Numbered from the stretch's first letter, positions 17,318 through 26,242 are shown. The stretch is 64,000 nucleotides of DNA from JANMDU01 sp031375105 (GCA_031375105.1 JANMHJ010000066.1:22088-86087); one strand, 5' to 3'. Notes: generated by a model not told the origin, from the letters alone. Translations and numbers: made by a program.

Positions 17318-18291
17318 AGCCAAGACTCTAGCAATTTCAAAGCATCTTGCGCAGCTGTGGGGCTATCAGCGGCGATGACATGTTTGTTAAACGCAGGCGG
17401 CTGCAGGCTGCGCTGCCAAGTGATCTGCCGCTTGGCGAGTTGGCGCGTAGCGGCAATGCCTCTTTCTTTCAATTCGCTTTCTGGAAACACGCCATCCAGC
17501 ATGTCCCAAGTCTGCCGATAGCCGACGCAGCGCATTGAAGGCAGATCCAAATGCAAATCAGCGCGGGCTTTAAACTGGCGCACTTCATCGATCAAACCGG
17601 CTTGCAGCATCTGGTCAAAACGCTGCGCAATGCGTGTGTGCAGCCAGCTGCGTTCTGTGGGCTCTAGACTGATGATGGGGATTTTCGCTATTAAATCAGT
17701 AGCGCATAGTGCAGCTTCTATAACGGGCAGAGGCCGATTTTGATGATAAAAAGACAAAGTATGACCACTAGAGCGATACACTTCTAGCGCCCTTTGAATG
17801 CGCTGAGAATCGTTGGGCGAGAGCCGTGCTGCTGTCACCGGGTCTACCAGCGTGAGCTGCGCATGCATCGCTGGCCAGCCGATGCGTGAGGCTTCTTCAT
17901 CAATCGCCGTGCGAATCTCGGGCGAGGCGGCGGGCATCGGGTCAATGCCTTCGATCAAGGTTTTGAAATACAGCATCGTGCCGCCTACGAGCAAGGCCAG
18001 TTTGCCTCGTGCATTGATCTCGCCAATCAAGCGCGTTGCATCTTGCACAAACTGCGCTGCACTGTAGCTTTGCGTGGGGTCGAGGATGTCGATCAAATGA
18101 TGCGGTACTTGGGCGAGCTCTTCGCGCGAAGGCTTGGCTGTGCCGATGTCCATGCCGCGATAGACGAGCGCAGAATCCACGCTGATGATTTCGCAGGGAT
18201 AACGCGCTGCCACGCGCATAGACAGCGCAGATTTCCCACTCGCTGTGGGGCCTGCAATACCTATGGCCTTAGGTCTTACTGAGCTTGCCAT
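17314..18291 (-). CDS. miaA: tRNA dimethylallyltransferase
   Basis: Adds an isopentenyl group to A37 of tRNAs that read UNN codons. The P-loop GPTASGKS (residues about 14-21), the ISVDSALVYRGMDIGTAKP segment, VGGTMLYFKTL and the C-terminal QLAKRQITW motif are all present. ATG 18291 lies within the end of the MFS gene. Residues about 181-203 (around RPLPVIEAALCATDLIAKIP) replace or extend a loop of the family and are encoded by an in-frame copy of the dispersed repeat. Confidence 0.94.
   Translation of the reverse strand: MASSVRPKAIGIAGPTASGKSALSMRVAARYPCEIISVDSALVYRGMDIGTAKPSREELAQVPHHLIDILDPTQSYSAAQFVQDATRLIGEINARGKLALLVGGTMLYFKTLIEGIDPMPAASPEIRTAIDEEASRIGWPAMHAQLTLVDPVTAARLSPNDSQRIQRALEVYRSSGHTLSFYHQNRPLPVIEAALCATDLIAKIPIISLEPTERSWLHTRIAQRFDQMLQAGLIDEVRQFKARADLHLDLPSMRCVGYRQTWDMLDGVFPESELKERGIAATRQLAKRQITWQRSLQPPAFNKHVIAADSPTAAQDALKLLESWL
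17682..17750 (+). repeat. dispersed palindromic repeat inside miaA (in frame)
   Basis: One of the best-preserved copies: GCTATTAAATCAGTAGC at 17687-17703, then AGTGCAGC, TTCTATAACGGGCAGAGGCC and GATTTTGAT. The gene is read on the opposite strand and the frame stays open for the whole element. Confidence 0.88.
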
Positions 18292-19459
18292 GGCGCTGCA
18301 CCAAAACCCAAGCAACCGTGACGATCATCACGCCCCAAAAAATAATGCCTAAAACCATCGGGCGCACGCTGCCATCCATCACCTGGCCGAGCACTGAGCC
18401 CGTAGCAAATGCGCCCAGCATCATCAAAAAGCCCGCCATCGCCGATGCTGCGCCCGCCGCCTGCGGAAATGCCGCAGCGCTGCCCGATTGCCCAGCCGGT
18501 TGGTGAAAGCCATGCCCCACCATGAAAACCATCTGGCACAGCGCCAGCGCGATCACGCTTTTTGGCGCCAAAAGCAACGCAGCGGCATACAAAACACAAG
18601 CCAGCAGCGTAATCCAAGCGCCGATCCAAACCATGCGCTGCACACCGTAGCGCACGAGCAAGCGCCGCCCGAGAAATGTGCCCACCACATAGACCGCAGA
18701 AGCACATATCATCACCGCGCTATAGACCCATTTGCTTTGCCCGAGCACTTGCAAATAGATAAAAGATGACGTGGCCAAAAACACAAACAGGCCGCAATAA
18801 GAGGTCAGTGCGAGCAGCGCATACGTCCAAAACTGCGGATGCGCCAGAATGCCGCGCCAGGTGCTGATCAGGATGGCCGGTTGCAGGGCTTGTGAGTTAC
18901 GCCGTTGGTTGGTTTCGGTGAATTTGAAAAACACCATGGCCAGCGATACCGCAGCAAAGGAGGCCAGGGCAGCAAAAGAAAAACGCCAGCCCAGATACGC
19001 GCTGATCACACTGCCCACGGGCACGCACAGCACCGCAATCACACCCAGCCCCGAGAGCCCCTTGCTCATCACGCGCGCTGCTTCTTCGGGTGCATACAAG
19101 TCGCGCACCATCGCGCGAGCGCACATCACCGGCGCGCCCATGGCCGCACCTTGCAGCGCCCGCCACACAATCAGCGACTCCACATTCGCCGCAAACGCGC
19201 TGCCCATGCTGGCCAGCACGTACAGAGCCAGCCCCGTTAACAACACCGGCCTGCGGCCATATTTGTCAGACACTGGCCCCCAGATCAGTTGCGAGATGCC
19301 AAAAAACAAGAGCAGTGCAGACAGCGTGAGCTGCGCCTGCGGCATCGAAGCGCCCAGCGAAAGCGTCATGCTGGGCAGCGCAGGCAAGTAAAGATCTGTG
19401 GTGATGGGCTGTAGGCCAAGGAAGAGGCTGGTGAACCAAACGACTAGGGAAGCGGGCAT
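18269..19459 (-). CDS. Bcr/CflA-family multidrug efflux MFS transporter
   Basis: A 396-residue twelve-helix exporter of the major facilitator family. Visible landmarks are the N-terminal ITTDLYLPALP motif typical of Bcr/CflA and the loop-2/3 motif GPVSDKYGRRPVLL, with ARAMVRDLY after helix 4. The substrate cannot be told. It is the first gene of the minus-strand run and overlaps miaA by 23 bases. Confidence 0.9.
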   Translation of the reverse strand: MPASLVVWFTSLFLGLQPITTDLYLPALPSMTLSLGASMPQAQLTLSALLLFFGISQLIWGPVSDKYGRRPVLLTGLALYVLASMGSAFAANVESLIVWRALQGAAMGAPVMCARAMVRDLYAPEEAARVMSKGLSGLGVIAVLCVPVGSVISAYLGWRFSFAALASFAAVSLAMVFFKFTETNQRRNSQALQPAILISTWRGILAHPQFWTYALLALTSYCGLFVFLATSSFIYLQVLGQSKWVYSAVMICASAVYVVGTFLGRRLLVRYGVQRMVWIGAWITLLACVLYAAALLLAPKSVIALALCQMVFMVGHGFHQPAGQSGSAAAFPQAAGAASAMAGFLMMLGAFATGSVLGQVMDGSVRPMVLGIIFWGVMIVTVAWVLVQRHGKLSKT

Positions 19460-19562
19460 AGGCTTTGAGTTTACCTTCTGTGCGGTTGGCTTATGAAGTC
19501 AACCCGCAGCTGCCTAGTTCGTTACACTGCTGACCTGCCATTCATTTTCAGGAGAGGACACC

Positions 19563-20684
19563 ATGAAATTCAACACGCTCATTCCCGCGATAGCGATTGC
19601 ACTGCTTAGCCTGCTGGGCAACGCATTCGCGCAAACGCCTGCGCCCAAAGCTGAAGTCACCCTCTATTTCCAACATTACTGGCCGCAAACCGCGCTCACG
19701 GTGAAAGAGCTGGCCACGCCTTGGTGCGAGAAGATCACAGCCGAGAGTCAAGGCCGTATGCGCTGCGTCACGCTGCCTGCGATGAGCGGCGGCGGCACAC
19801 CCGCGCAATTGGTGGATCGCGTGAAAGAGGGCGTAGACGATCTCGTGCTCACCGTGCTGGGCTACACGCCCGGGCGTTTTCCGCGCATGGAAGTGTTTGA
19901 ACTGCCGTTTATGACGCGCAACGCAGAAGCCGCCTCCAAAGCTGCTTGGGAATTCATGAATAAAAATGCGATGCAGGAATTTACAGGCATGAAAGTGCTG
20001 GGTATGTGGGTGCATGACGAAGGCCAGATTCACACCAAGGACAAAGCCATTCGCACATTGGAAGATTTCAAGGGCATGAAAATGCGCGCTCCTTCGCGCG
20101 AGACGGCCAAGTTGCTGCAAGCTTTGGGCGCAACGCCCGTGGGCATGCCGATCACCGGCGTTACAGAAGCCATCACCAAAGGCACGATTGACGGCACCAT
20201 GGTGCCTTGGGATGCAGCCACATCGTTTCGCATTCACGAAGCGGCCAACATTCACACAGAAACCCCTGAAGGCAGCGCCGCGCTTTATACGGTGGGGCTG
20301 ATGTTTGCGATGAACGAAAAGCGCTACAACGGATTGAGCCCCGAGCTCAAAGCCGTGATCGACCGCAACTCGGGCGCCCAGCTTTCCGCGCGTATGGGCA
20401 AGATGTGGGACGACAGCGCCGCACCGGCGCGTGCGAAAGCCAAGGCTGCGGGCAATCAGTTTTACACCTTGCCGAATGCGGAAGTCGCACGCTGGGTGGA
20501 AGCGGCCAAACCGGTGCAAGCGAGTTGGATGATCGACATGCACAAACGCGGCATCGATGGCCGTGCCTTGTTTAACGATGCGAAGGCCTTGCTGGCGAAA
20601 TACGAGGCACCTGCTGCGTCAAAAAGCCCGCCCAAGCCTAAACCGACAGCCAAGCCTACAACTCCAGCGCAAAAAGCGCCTTGA
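19563..20684 (+). CDS. TRAP-type C4-dicarboxylate-family binding protein (DctP)
   Basis: A periplasmic solute receptor of 373 residues with a clear signal peptide (cleavage near AFAQTP). It has the DctP-fold region FKGMKMRAPSRETAKLL and GMPITGVTEA. A good Shine-Dalgarno (AGGAGAGG) precedes ATG 19563. No DctQ or DctM membrane genes are nearby, so it is an orphan receptor. The C-terminus carries an unusual Lys/Pro/Thr/Ala-rich tail of about 24 residues, and the 3' end overlaps the convergent gene by 29 bases. Confidence 0.9.
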   Translation: MKFNTLIPAIAIALLSLLGNAFAQTPAPKAEVTLYFQHYWPQTALTVKELATPWCEKITAESQGRMRCVTLPAMSGGGTPAQLVDRVKEGVDDLVLTVLGYTPGRFPRMEVFELPFMTRNAEAASKAAWEFMNKNAMQEFTGMKVLGMWVHDEGQIHTKDKAIRTLEDFKGMKMRAPSRETAKLLQALGATPVGMPITGVTEAITKGTIDGTMVPWDAATSFRIHEAANIHTETPEGSAALYTVGLMFAMNEKRYNGLSPELKAVIDRNSGAQLSARMGKMWDDSAAPARAKAKAAGNQFYTLPNAEVARWVEAAKPVQASWMIDMHKRGIDGRALFNDAKALLAKYEAPAASKSPPKPKPTAKPTTPAQKAP

Positions 20685-21498
20685 TCGCCGCGCGGTATTG
20701 GGCTTGCCCGATGCTGTTGGTGCTGTGATGCGAGCCGCCCTGCACCAGCTCAAAGCGCTTAGGCTCTTGCGCAGCTTCAAACAAGCGGCGACCCAGCTTG
20801 GACGAAATCACGCGATCTTCGCTGCCATGCACCACGAGCAAAGGCGAGCCGATGTTTGCGATTTTCTTTTCTGAATCAAAACGCTGAGAAATCAGCCAGC
20901 CCACGGGCAACCAACCCCATTTGAGCGTGGAAAACACATCGGGGATCGAGGTAAACGTGCCTTCCACCAGCGTGCCGCGCTCATCGCTGACTTTGCTGGC
21001 TAAGTCAATCGCAATCGCGCCACCTAGGGAGTGGCCGAAGATGAAGCGCGGTTGATTCGGATATTTTTGTGCCATCCATTGCCATGCAGCCAGAGCATCT
21101 TCATAGGCTTTGTTTTCCGAAGGTGCATCGCCATCGCTCTTGCCAAAGCCCCGGTAATCCAGTGCGATCACGTTAAAGCCCAGCTCGCGCATGCGCTCGA
21201 TGCGCCAAGCGCTGCCCACCACATTCCAGCGTGCGCCGTGCAGATAGAGCAATACCGGCTTTTTTGCGTCATTACCGTTGATCAGCAAATGCAGCTTGGT
21301 CGGTTTGCCCGTTTCTTTGGAATCAAACGTGACCCAAGCCTCTTGCATGCCAGAAGCCAGCTCCACCGTGTTGCCCCAAGTGCGATCCGTGGGGCTGAAA
21401 ATCCATTGACCTTGCTTCTCGTGCAGCGCAGCGCAGCCAACCAGAAGCGCTGCAGAGAGTGCGGTGGCAGTGACGAGGCGAAATAGATTCTTGCGCAT
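20656..21498 (-). CDS. alpha/beta hydrolase lipoprotein
   Basis: A 280-residue secreted hydrolase with a lipobox (ALLVGCAA). The nucleophile elbow is FGHSLGGA, an oxyanion-side motif is YLHGARWN, and a possible acid and His are in VVHGSEDRV and GGSHHS. This resembles BAAT/DUF1100-type serine hydrolases; the substrate is unknown. It converges with the DctP gene, ending inside that gene's tail. Confidence 0.85.
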   Translation of the reverse strand: MRKNLFRLVTATALSAALLVGCAALHEKQGQWIFSPTDRTWGNTVELASGMQEAWVTFDSKETGKPTKLHLLINGNDAKKPVLLYLHGARWNVVGSAWRIERMRELGFNVIALDYRGFGKSDGDAPSENKAYEDALAAWQWMAQKYPNQPRFIFGHSLGGAIAIDLASKVSDERGTLVEGTFTSIPDVFSTLKWGWLPVGWLISQRFDSEKKIANIGSPLLVVHGSEDRVISSKLGRRLFEAAQEPKRFELVQGGSHHSTNSIGQAQYRAAIKALFALEL

Positions 21499-21531
21499 AG
21501 GAATGCTTGATTCAAACCAGCGCGGAAAAGT

Positions 21532-23385
21532 TCAGCGCCCGCGCATGAAGAGCGCATCCAACTCTTTGATACTGATTTGCCGCCAAGTGGGGCGGCCATG
21601 GTTGCATTGGTCAGAGCGCTCGGTGGCTTCCATTTGGCGCAGCAGGGCGTTCATCTCCTCCAATGTGAGGCTGCGGTTGGCGCGCACGGCGCTGTGGCAA
21701 GCCATGGTGGAGAGAATCTCGTGCTGCGCTCGCTCGATCACGCGAGCACTGTCATGCTGCGCCAGCTCGGCCAAGACGCTGCGAGCCAGCTCGACGGCAT
21801 CGCCCTTGGCGAGCGTGGTGGGCACAGCGCGCACGGCAAGGGTTTTCGCAGAAAACGCGCTGATGTCCAGCCCGAGCTTAGCTAAAGTGGCTTCATGTGC
21901 TTCGGCAGTGGCCACCTCCACGGGTGTGGCCGCAAACGTGGCGGGAATCAAGAGCGGTTGGGAGGAGATTCGCGCAACATCCAGCTGGGTTTTGAGCCGT
22001 TCATAGACGATGCGCTCGTGCGCGGCATGCATATCCACGATCACCAAGCCTTGTGTATTTTGCGAGAGGATGTAGATGCCGTGAAGCTGCGCGATGGCTT
22101 TGCCCAATGGCCAAATTGTCGAGTGATCCAAGGGCTCGGCACTCGGTGGCGTTGGCGTAGCCAAAGGCCAGGCAGTTGGAGGCGGTGTGGATGCCCAAAG
22201 CTGCGCCACATCACGCACTTCATTTGATCCGAAATGCATAGCACTCTGCGCAGGATATATAACGGGTAGAGACTGATTCCGCTTAAAAACATCGTTGTCA
22301 AAGCGATTGTGCGAAAGAGGATCATTCGTCTGCGAATCCACGCCTGTTTGCATTGTTTGAAGCGCCTGAATAGCGCTGCGCGGCGCTGCCAACACGCCAT
22401 GCACCGCGCGGCGCACCGCTTGATGAATCTCGCGGCCATCGCGAAAGCGCACTTCAATCTTCGTGGGATGCACGTTCACATCCACACGCGCAGGATCAAT
22501 CTGCACAAACAGTACATACACCGGCTGCCTGCCGCCATGCAGCACGTCTTCATAACTGCTGCGCACAGCATGCTGCACCACTTTGTCGCGCACGAAGCGG
22601 CCATTCACATAGGCGTATTGCTGATCGGCGCGTGAGCGAGCGGCGTCTGGCAAGCCAGCAAAACCTGTGACGCGCACCGCGCCTTCCATGTGATCGACAG
22701 TCAGAGCCGCTTCGATAAAGTCATCGCCCAGCACGTCTTGCACACGCTGCTTGGCAGCTGCCGCACGCCATTGCTCGATCAGCTTGCCTTCATGCCACAC
22801 CGTAAAGCCCACATCGGGCCGCGCTAGCGCATGGCGGCGAATGGATTCGAGGCAATGCGACAGTTCGGTCGCGTCGCTCTTCAAAAACTTGCGCCGCGCT
22901 GGCGTGGCAAAAAACAGCTCTTTGACTTCCACCGTCGTGCCCTGCGCACGTGCTGCGGGAGACAGCTCTCCAGAGCGCCCGTCGAGCAGCCAAGCGGTGT
23001 GTTTAGAGTCATTTGGGCTGTTTGCCCTCGAAAAGATTGCGCAGTCAGCTATGGAATTAATAGCAGCTAGCGCCTCACCACGAAATCCCATCGTGCCCAC
23101 AGACTCCAAATCTTGCAGGCTTGAAATCTTGGAAGTGGCATGGCGCTTGAAAGCCAGCGGCAGTTGATCACGCGGTATGCCGCAGCCATCGTCTTCCACG
23201 ATGATCGCCCGCACTCCTCCGCCCAAGAGCCGCACAGTAATCGTTGATGCACCCGAATCCAGTGCGTTATCCATCAGTTCGCGCACTACCGAGGCCGGGC
23301 GCTCCACCACTTCGCCTGCCGCAATCTGGCTGATCAGCTCGTCTGGCAGCTCGCGGATGACGGGAGAAATTGGGGCAAAAGGCAT
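21532..23385 (-). CDS. mutL: DNA mismatch repair protein MutL
   Basis: Mismatch-repair coordinator. The GHKL ATPase domain shows IAAGEVVERPASVVRELMDN, DDGCGI and GTMGFRGEAL; the C-terminal dimerisation domain shows IVDMHAAHERIVYERL. ATG 23385 (MPFAPISP) is chosen; a GTG two codons upstream is also possible. Two dispersed-repeat copies fall inside: one at about residues 106-125 (near NSIADCAIF), close to conserved ATPase sequence, and one at about 366-385 (near NQSLPVIYPAQ) in the variable linker. The first is more degenerate. Confidence 0.94.
   Translation of the reverse strand: MPFAPISPVIRELPDELISQIAAGEVVERPASVVRELMDNALDSGASTITVRLLGGGVRAIIVEDDGCGIPRDQLPLAFKRHATSKISSLQDLESVGTMGFRGEALAAINSIADCAIFSRANSPNDSKHTAWLLDGRSGELSPAARAQGTTVEVKELFFATPARRKFLKSDATELSHCLESIRRHALARPDVGFTVWHEGKLIEQWRAAAAKQRVQDVLGDDFIEAALTVDHMEGAVRVTGFAGLPDAARSRADQQYAYVNGRFVRDKVVQHAVRSSYEDVLHGGRQPVYVLFVQIDPARVDVNVHPTKIEVRFRDGREIHQAVRRAVHGVLAAPRSAIQALQTMQTGVDSQTNDPLSHNRFDNDVFKRNQSLPVIYPAQSAMHFGSNEVRDVAQLWASTPPPTAWPLATPTPPSAEPLDHSTIWPLGKAIAQLHGIYILSQNTQGLVIVDMHAAHERIVYERLKTQLDVARISSQPLLIPATFAATPVEVATAEAHEATLAKLGLDISAFSAKTLAVRAVPTTLAKGDAVELARSVLAELAQHDSARVIERAQHEILSTMACHSAVRANRSLTLEEMNALLRQMEATERSDQCNHGRPTWRQISIKELDALFMRGR
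22232..22290 (+). repeat. dispersed palindromic repeat in mutL linker (in frame)
   Basis: Plus strand reads ATAGCACTCTGCGCAGG, then ATATATAACGGGTAGAGAC and TGATTCCGCTTAAA. It lies opposite the coding direction and encodes QSLPVIYPAQ in the linker between the two MutL domains. The left palindrome arm is only partly kept. Confidence 0.85.
23010..23067 (-). repeat. dispersed palindromic repeat in mutL ATPase domain (degenerate)
   Basis: On the minus strand it reads GCTATTAATTCCATAGC, then TGACTGCGCA, CTTTTCGAGGGC and AAACAGCCC. The core matches well and the rest is looser. It encodes NSIADCAIFSR, similar in frame to LSIALCAGFIT in the copy at 32767. Confidence 0.6.
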
Positions 23386-23427
23386 ATTCACAGAGCGATT
23401 TTAGGCGACAGGTGATAATCTGCGCCC

Positions 23428-24090
23428 ATGGAACTCATCGCACAACTCTTTCACCTCGGCATCGATTTCATCGTCAACATCGATGAGTACCTTCTGCGCT
23501 TCGTCGCGGCCTATGGCGCGTGGATTTATGTGCTGCTTTTCGTGATCGTGTTCACCGAAACAGGCGTGGTGGTGATGCCCTTCTTGCCCGGCGATTCTCT
23601 GCTCTTCGTGGTGGGCGCGATGTGCGGCATCGGCCTGATGAGCTTCCCGCTGGCCTGCGCGGTATTGATCGTGGCGGCGATTTTGGGCGATCAATGCAAT
23701 TACATGATTGGCCGCTATTTCGGCCCAAAAGTCTTTCAGTGGGAAAACTCTCGCTGGTTCAACAAGCGCGCTTTTGACCGCGCCCACAATTTCTACGAAA
23801 CCTATGGCGGCATCACGATCATCTTGGCGCGTTTCATGCCGTTCATTCGCACATTCGCCCCATTCGTAGCAGGCGTAGCAGCAATGAATCGCGCGAAATT
23901 CACAGGCTACAACGTGGTGGGCGCGTTTATCTGGGTGCTGGGCATCGTGACAGCGGGCTACTTCTTCGGCAATCTGCCATGGGTGAAAGCCAATCTAGAA
24001 AAAATCATCTGGGCGCTGATCATCGTGCCCGGTTTGATTGCGATCTATGGCGCTTGGAAGGCTTCTCGGGACGAGAAGATGGCGAATTAA
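23428..24090 (+). CDS. DedA-family membrane protein
   Basis: A 220-residue inner-membrane protein of the DedA/SNARE-associated (VTT) family, implicated in lipid flipping and membrane homeostasis. It shows ETGVVVMPFLPGDSLL, GDQCNYMIGRYFGPK and the FMPFIRTFAPFVAG motif with conserved Arg. It is divergent from mutL and followed by hairpin element H2. Confidence 0.93.
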   Translation: MELIAQLFHLGIDFIVNIDEYLLRFVAAYGAWIYVLLFVIVFTETGVVVMPFLPGDSLLFVVGAMCGIGLMSFPLACAVLIVAAILGDQCNYMIGRYFGPKVFQWENSRWFNKRAFDRAHNFYETYGGITIILARFMPFIRTFAPFVAGVAAMNRAKFTGYNVVGAFIWVLGIVTAGYFFGNLPWVKANLEKIIWALIIVPGLIAIYGAWKASRDEKMAN

Positions 24091-24110
24091 CGATATTCCT
24101 CTCATTCGTA

Positions 24111-24206
24111 GCAACGGGCGTGGTGCGTCCACCGCAGCGAAGTGAAGGAGGAGACCGCGCAGCGGGCGGGGGACATGAGCGAAGGTGGGCGCATCGCGCC
24201 CGTTGC
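24111..24206 (+). repeat. large hairpin element H2 at a convergent gene end
   Basis: Arms at 24111-24133 and 24184-24206 pair over 23 positions, all Watson-Crick except three that are G-U if transcribed on the plus strand. The core between them (GCAGCGAAGTGAAGGAGGAG, then GGGGGACATGAGCGAA) is the same as that of H1 in opposite orientation, though the arms differ. It sits between dedA and the convergent gene at 24230. Confidence 0.7.
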
Positions 24207-24229
24207 GGGTTCAGCTATTTAGGCATCCC

Positions 24230-24823
24230 TCAAGCCTTTGGGGCTTTAGGCACCCGCCCCATCAAATAAAACTCAGGATTAGGCATCATCCCGCTAAATG
24301 ATGCCATGCGGTTGGAGAGGCCAAAGAAAGCCGTGATCGCCGCTATATCCCAAGCATCTTCATCGTTGAATCCCTGCGCATGCAGCGCAGCGAAATCCGC
24401 ATCGCAGATTTGATCCGAATGCAAACATACCTTCAGCGCAAAGTCCAGCATCGCTTTCTGGCGCGGTGAAATCTCAGCTTTCAAATAATTCACCGCCACC
24501 TGATCAGCAACCAATGGCTTCTTCTCATAAATTCGCAAAATCGCCCCATGCGCTACGACGCAATAGAGGCAATTGTTGGCCGCGCTCGTGGTGGTGACGA
24601 TCATTTCTCTGTCACCTTTGGTCAGGCCGCTCTCGCGCCCCACCGCCTCGGGCATCATCAGCGCGTCGTGATAGGCGAAGAAAGCGCGCCACTCTGCGGG
24701 GCGGCGTGCAAAGGCCACAAACACATTCGGAATGAAGCCTGCTTTTTCCTGCGTTTCGAGAATACGGGCTTTGATGTCGTCGGGCAAAGTGTTCAGATCG
24801 GGATGGGGGTAACGGGTGGTCAT
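24230..24823 (-). CDS. peroxidase-related (AhpD-fold) enzyme
   Basis: A 197-residue protein of the uncharacterised peroxidase-related branch of the carboxymuconolactone decarboxylase/AhpD superfamily. The redox pair is visible as NNCLYCVVAHG, with CxxC and the proton-relay His. The C-terminal FFGLSNRMASF is typical. It would act in the cytoplasm in thiol-peroxide chemistry. It is divergent from the next gene, another member of the fold, across 51 bases. Confidence 0.85.
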   Translation of the reverse strand: MTTRYPHPDLNTLPDDIKARILETQEKAGFIPNVFVAFARRPAEWRAFFAYHDALMMPEAVGRESGLTKGDREMIVTTTSAANNCLYCVVAHGAILRIYEKKPLVADQVAVNYLKAEISPRQKAMLDFALKVCLHSDQICDADFAALHAQGFNDEDAWDIAAITAFFGLSNRMASFSGMMPNPEFYLMGRVPKAPKA

Positions 24824-24874
24824 GACGGTCTCTCAGATAATGCTGAGATGATAGGCATTTTTGAAAGGCACTCC

Positions 24875-25267
24875 ATGGCTAAGATTTCTCCAGAACCTAA
24901 AGGCGACCCAATTTACGACAAAGGCTTGGCGCGGCGCAAAGCCGTGCTCGGCGAAGAGTATGTGAACGGCGCATTTGCCCGCTCCACGGATTTCACCGCC
25001 CCGCTGCAAGAGCTGGTCACCGTGCATGCCTGGGGCAACACTTGGCAGCGTGATGGCATTTCGCTCAAGATGCGCAGCATCGTCACCGTCTCGATGCTGG
25101 TGGCTCTCGGGCGCATGCATGAGTTGAAAATTCATGTGCGCGGCGCACTCAACAACGGCGTGACCAAGGAAGAGCTGCAAGAGATTTTTATGCACGCGAG
25201 TGTGTATTGCGGCTTTCCCGCGGCAGTCGATGCGTTTCGCGCAGCCTCTGAGGTGGTTGAAGCTTGA
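24875..25267 (+). CDS. carboxymuconolactone decarboxylase-family protein
   Basis: A 130-residue protein with the PcaC-like core: RSIVTVSMLVALGR, HVRGALNNGVTKEEL and HASVYCGFPAAVDAF. It resembles 4-carboxymuconolactone decarboxylase, but no other protocatechuate genes are nearby, so the true substrate is open. ATG 24875 follows a modest Shine-Dalgarno (GAAAGG); longer in-frame starts run back into the divergent gene. A repeat copy begins right at the stop. Confidence 0.85.
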   Translation: MAKISPEPKGDPIYDKGLARRKAVLGEEYVNGAFARSTDFTAPLQELVTVHAWGNTWQRDGISLKMRSIVTVSMLVALGRMHELKIHVRGALNNGVTKEELQEIFMHASVYCGFPAAVDAFRAASEVVEA

Positions 25268-25333
25268 TTTTTAAGAAAAATCGGCTTTTTCCCGTCATAT
25301 TATCTGCATAGTTTGCTATTGAAATGATAGCAT
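25267..25333 (-). repeat. dispersed palindromic repeat, intergenic
   Basis: On the minus strand it reads GCTATCATTTCAATAGC, then AAACTATGCA, ATATGACGGGAAAAAGCC and GATTTTTCTTAAAAATC. It lies between the convergent ends of the decarboxylase-family gene and the acyltransferase at 25346. Confidence 0.88.
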
Positions 25334-25345
25334 TCTTTGAGACCA

Positions 25346-26242
25346 TCAATACACAGAAGGCTCGCCCGGCGGGCGTGTTTTGAAGCGCTTATGCACCCAG
25401 TAATACTGAGCAGGCGCTTGCAAGATCAAAGTTTCCAGCTCGCGATTCATGCGGGCGGTATCGGCCAGCACATCGGTGCTTGGAAAGTCGGCCCAAGGCG
25501 GCGAGATCGTCACGTGGTAGCCTTGAGGTGTGAGTAAAGCCTGCACGCTGCGCACCTGCGCTGCGCCGAGCTTGGCAAAGCGCGAGAGCGAAGGCACGGT
25601 AGCCGTCGGCACTTTGAAAAAAGGCACAAACACGGAATGCGAAGCGCCCAAATCCATGTCTGGCAACAGATACAGCGGCTCACCACCCTTGAGAGATTGC
25701 GTGATCTCTCGCACGCCCTCACTGCGGGTGAACAAATGCGCGTCGCCATGTTTTTGCCTACCTTGCACGATCCAAGTATTGGTCACAGGATTGCGTTGAC
25801 GGGTGTAGATGGTGTTGAAGCGGCGCAGTGTTGGCAACTGGCTATTCAGTGCGGTCCAACCTGCATCTAGCCCCATGAAATGCGGCGCGAAAAGCACGCA
25901 GGCTGATGAGGATTGGGTGAGCGCTTCTACATCGCCTGTCAAATGCAAGCGAGTTTTCAATTGAGATTGATTGCCATGCCACAGCCAACTGCGATCCAAC
26001 CAAGCTTGTGCAAAATAAATGAAGATTTTCGGCTCTAGCCCTTGTAATTCCCGCGTAGCTTGCTCTGGAAAGCATAGCGCGAGATTTTTGCGAACGATTC
26101 GCCTGCGCGGCGCTGCGAGAGCGTAGGCCACCCAGCCCATCAGCCAACCCATTGCCCGCACCATCGGCAACGGCAGCGGCGCAATCAGGCGCATGAACAG
26201 CACGCCGCCATGGCTCATGAGGCGTGTCATAGTGGTTTTCAA
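25346..26242 (-). CDS. lysophospholipid/lipid A acyltransferase (LpxL/HtrB family)
   Basis: A 298-residue inner-membrane acyltransferase that adds a secondary acyl chain to lipid A or a related lipid. The catalytic HX4D motif is in APHFMGLDAG, and LPDMDLG and YYWVHKRFKTRP are family landmarks. Its start overlaps the stop of the upstream paralogue (ATGA), so the two are co-translated. Which acylation step each performs cannot be assigned. Confidence 0.9.
   Translation of the reverse strand: MKTTMTRLMSHGGVLFMRLIAPLPLPMVRAMGWLMGWVAYALAAPRRRIVRKNLALCFPEQATRELQGLEPKIFIYFAQAWLDRSWLWHGNQSQLKTRLHLTGDVEALTQSSSACVLFAPHFMGLDAGWTALNSQLPTLRRFNTIYTRQRNPVTNTWIVQGRQKHGDAHLFTRSEGVREITQSLKGGEPLYLLPDMDLGASHSVFVPFFKVPTATVPSLSRFAKLGAAQVRSVQALLTPQGYHVTISPPWADFPSTDVLADTARMNRELETLILQAPAQYYWVHKRFKTRPPGEPSVY

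Noticed and set aside
19548..20543. A 331-codon open frame on the minus strand opposite the DctP gene
   Set aside because: His/Cys/Arg-rich translation typical of antisense frames; DctP on the plus strand explains the region fully.
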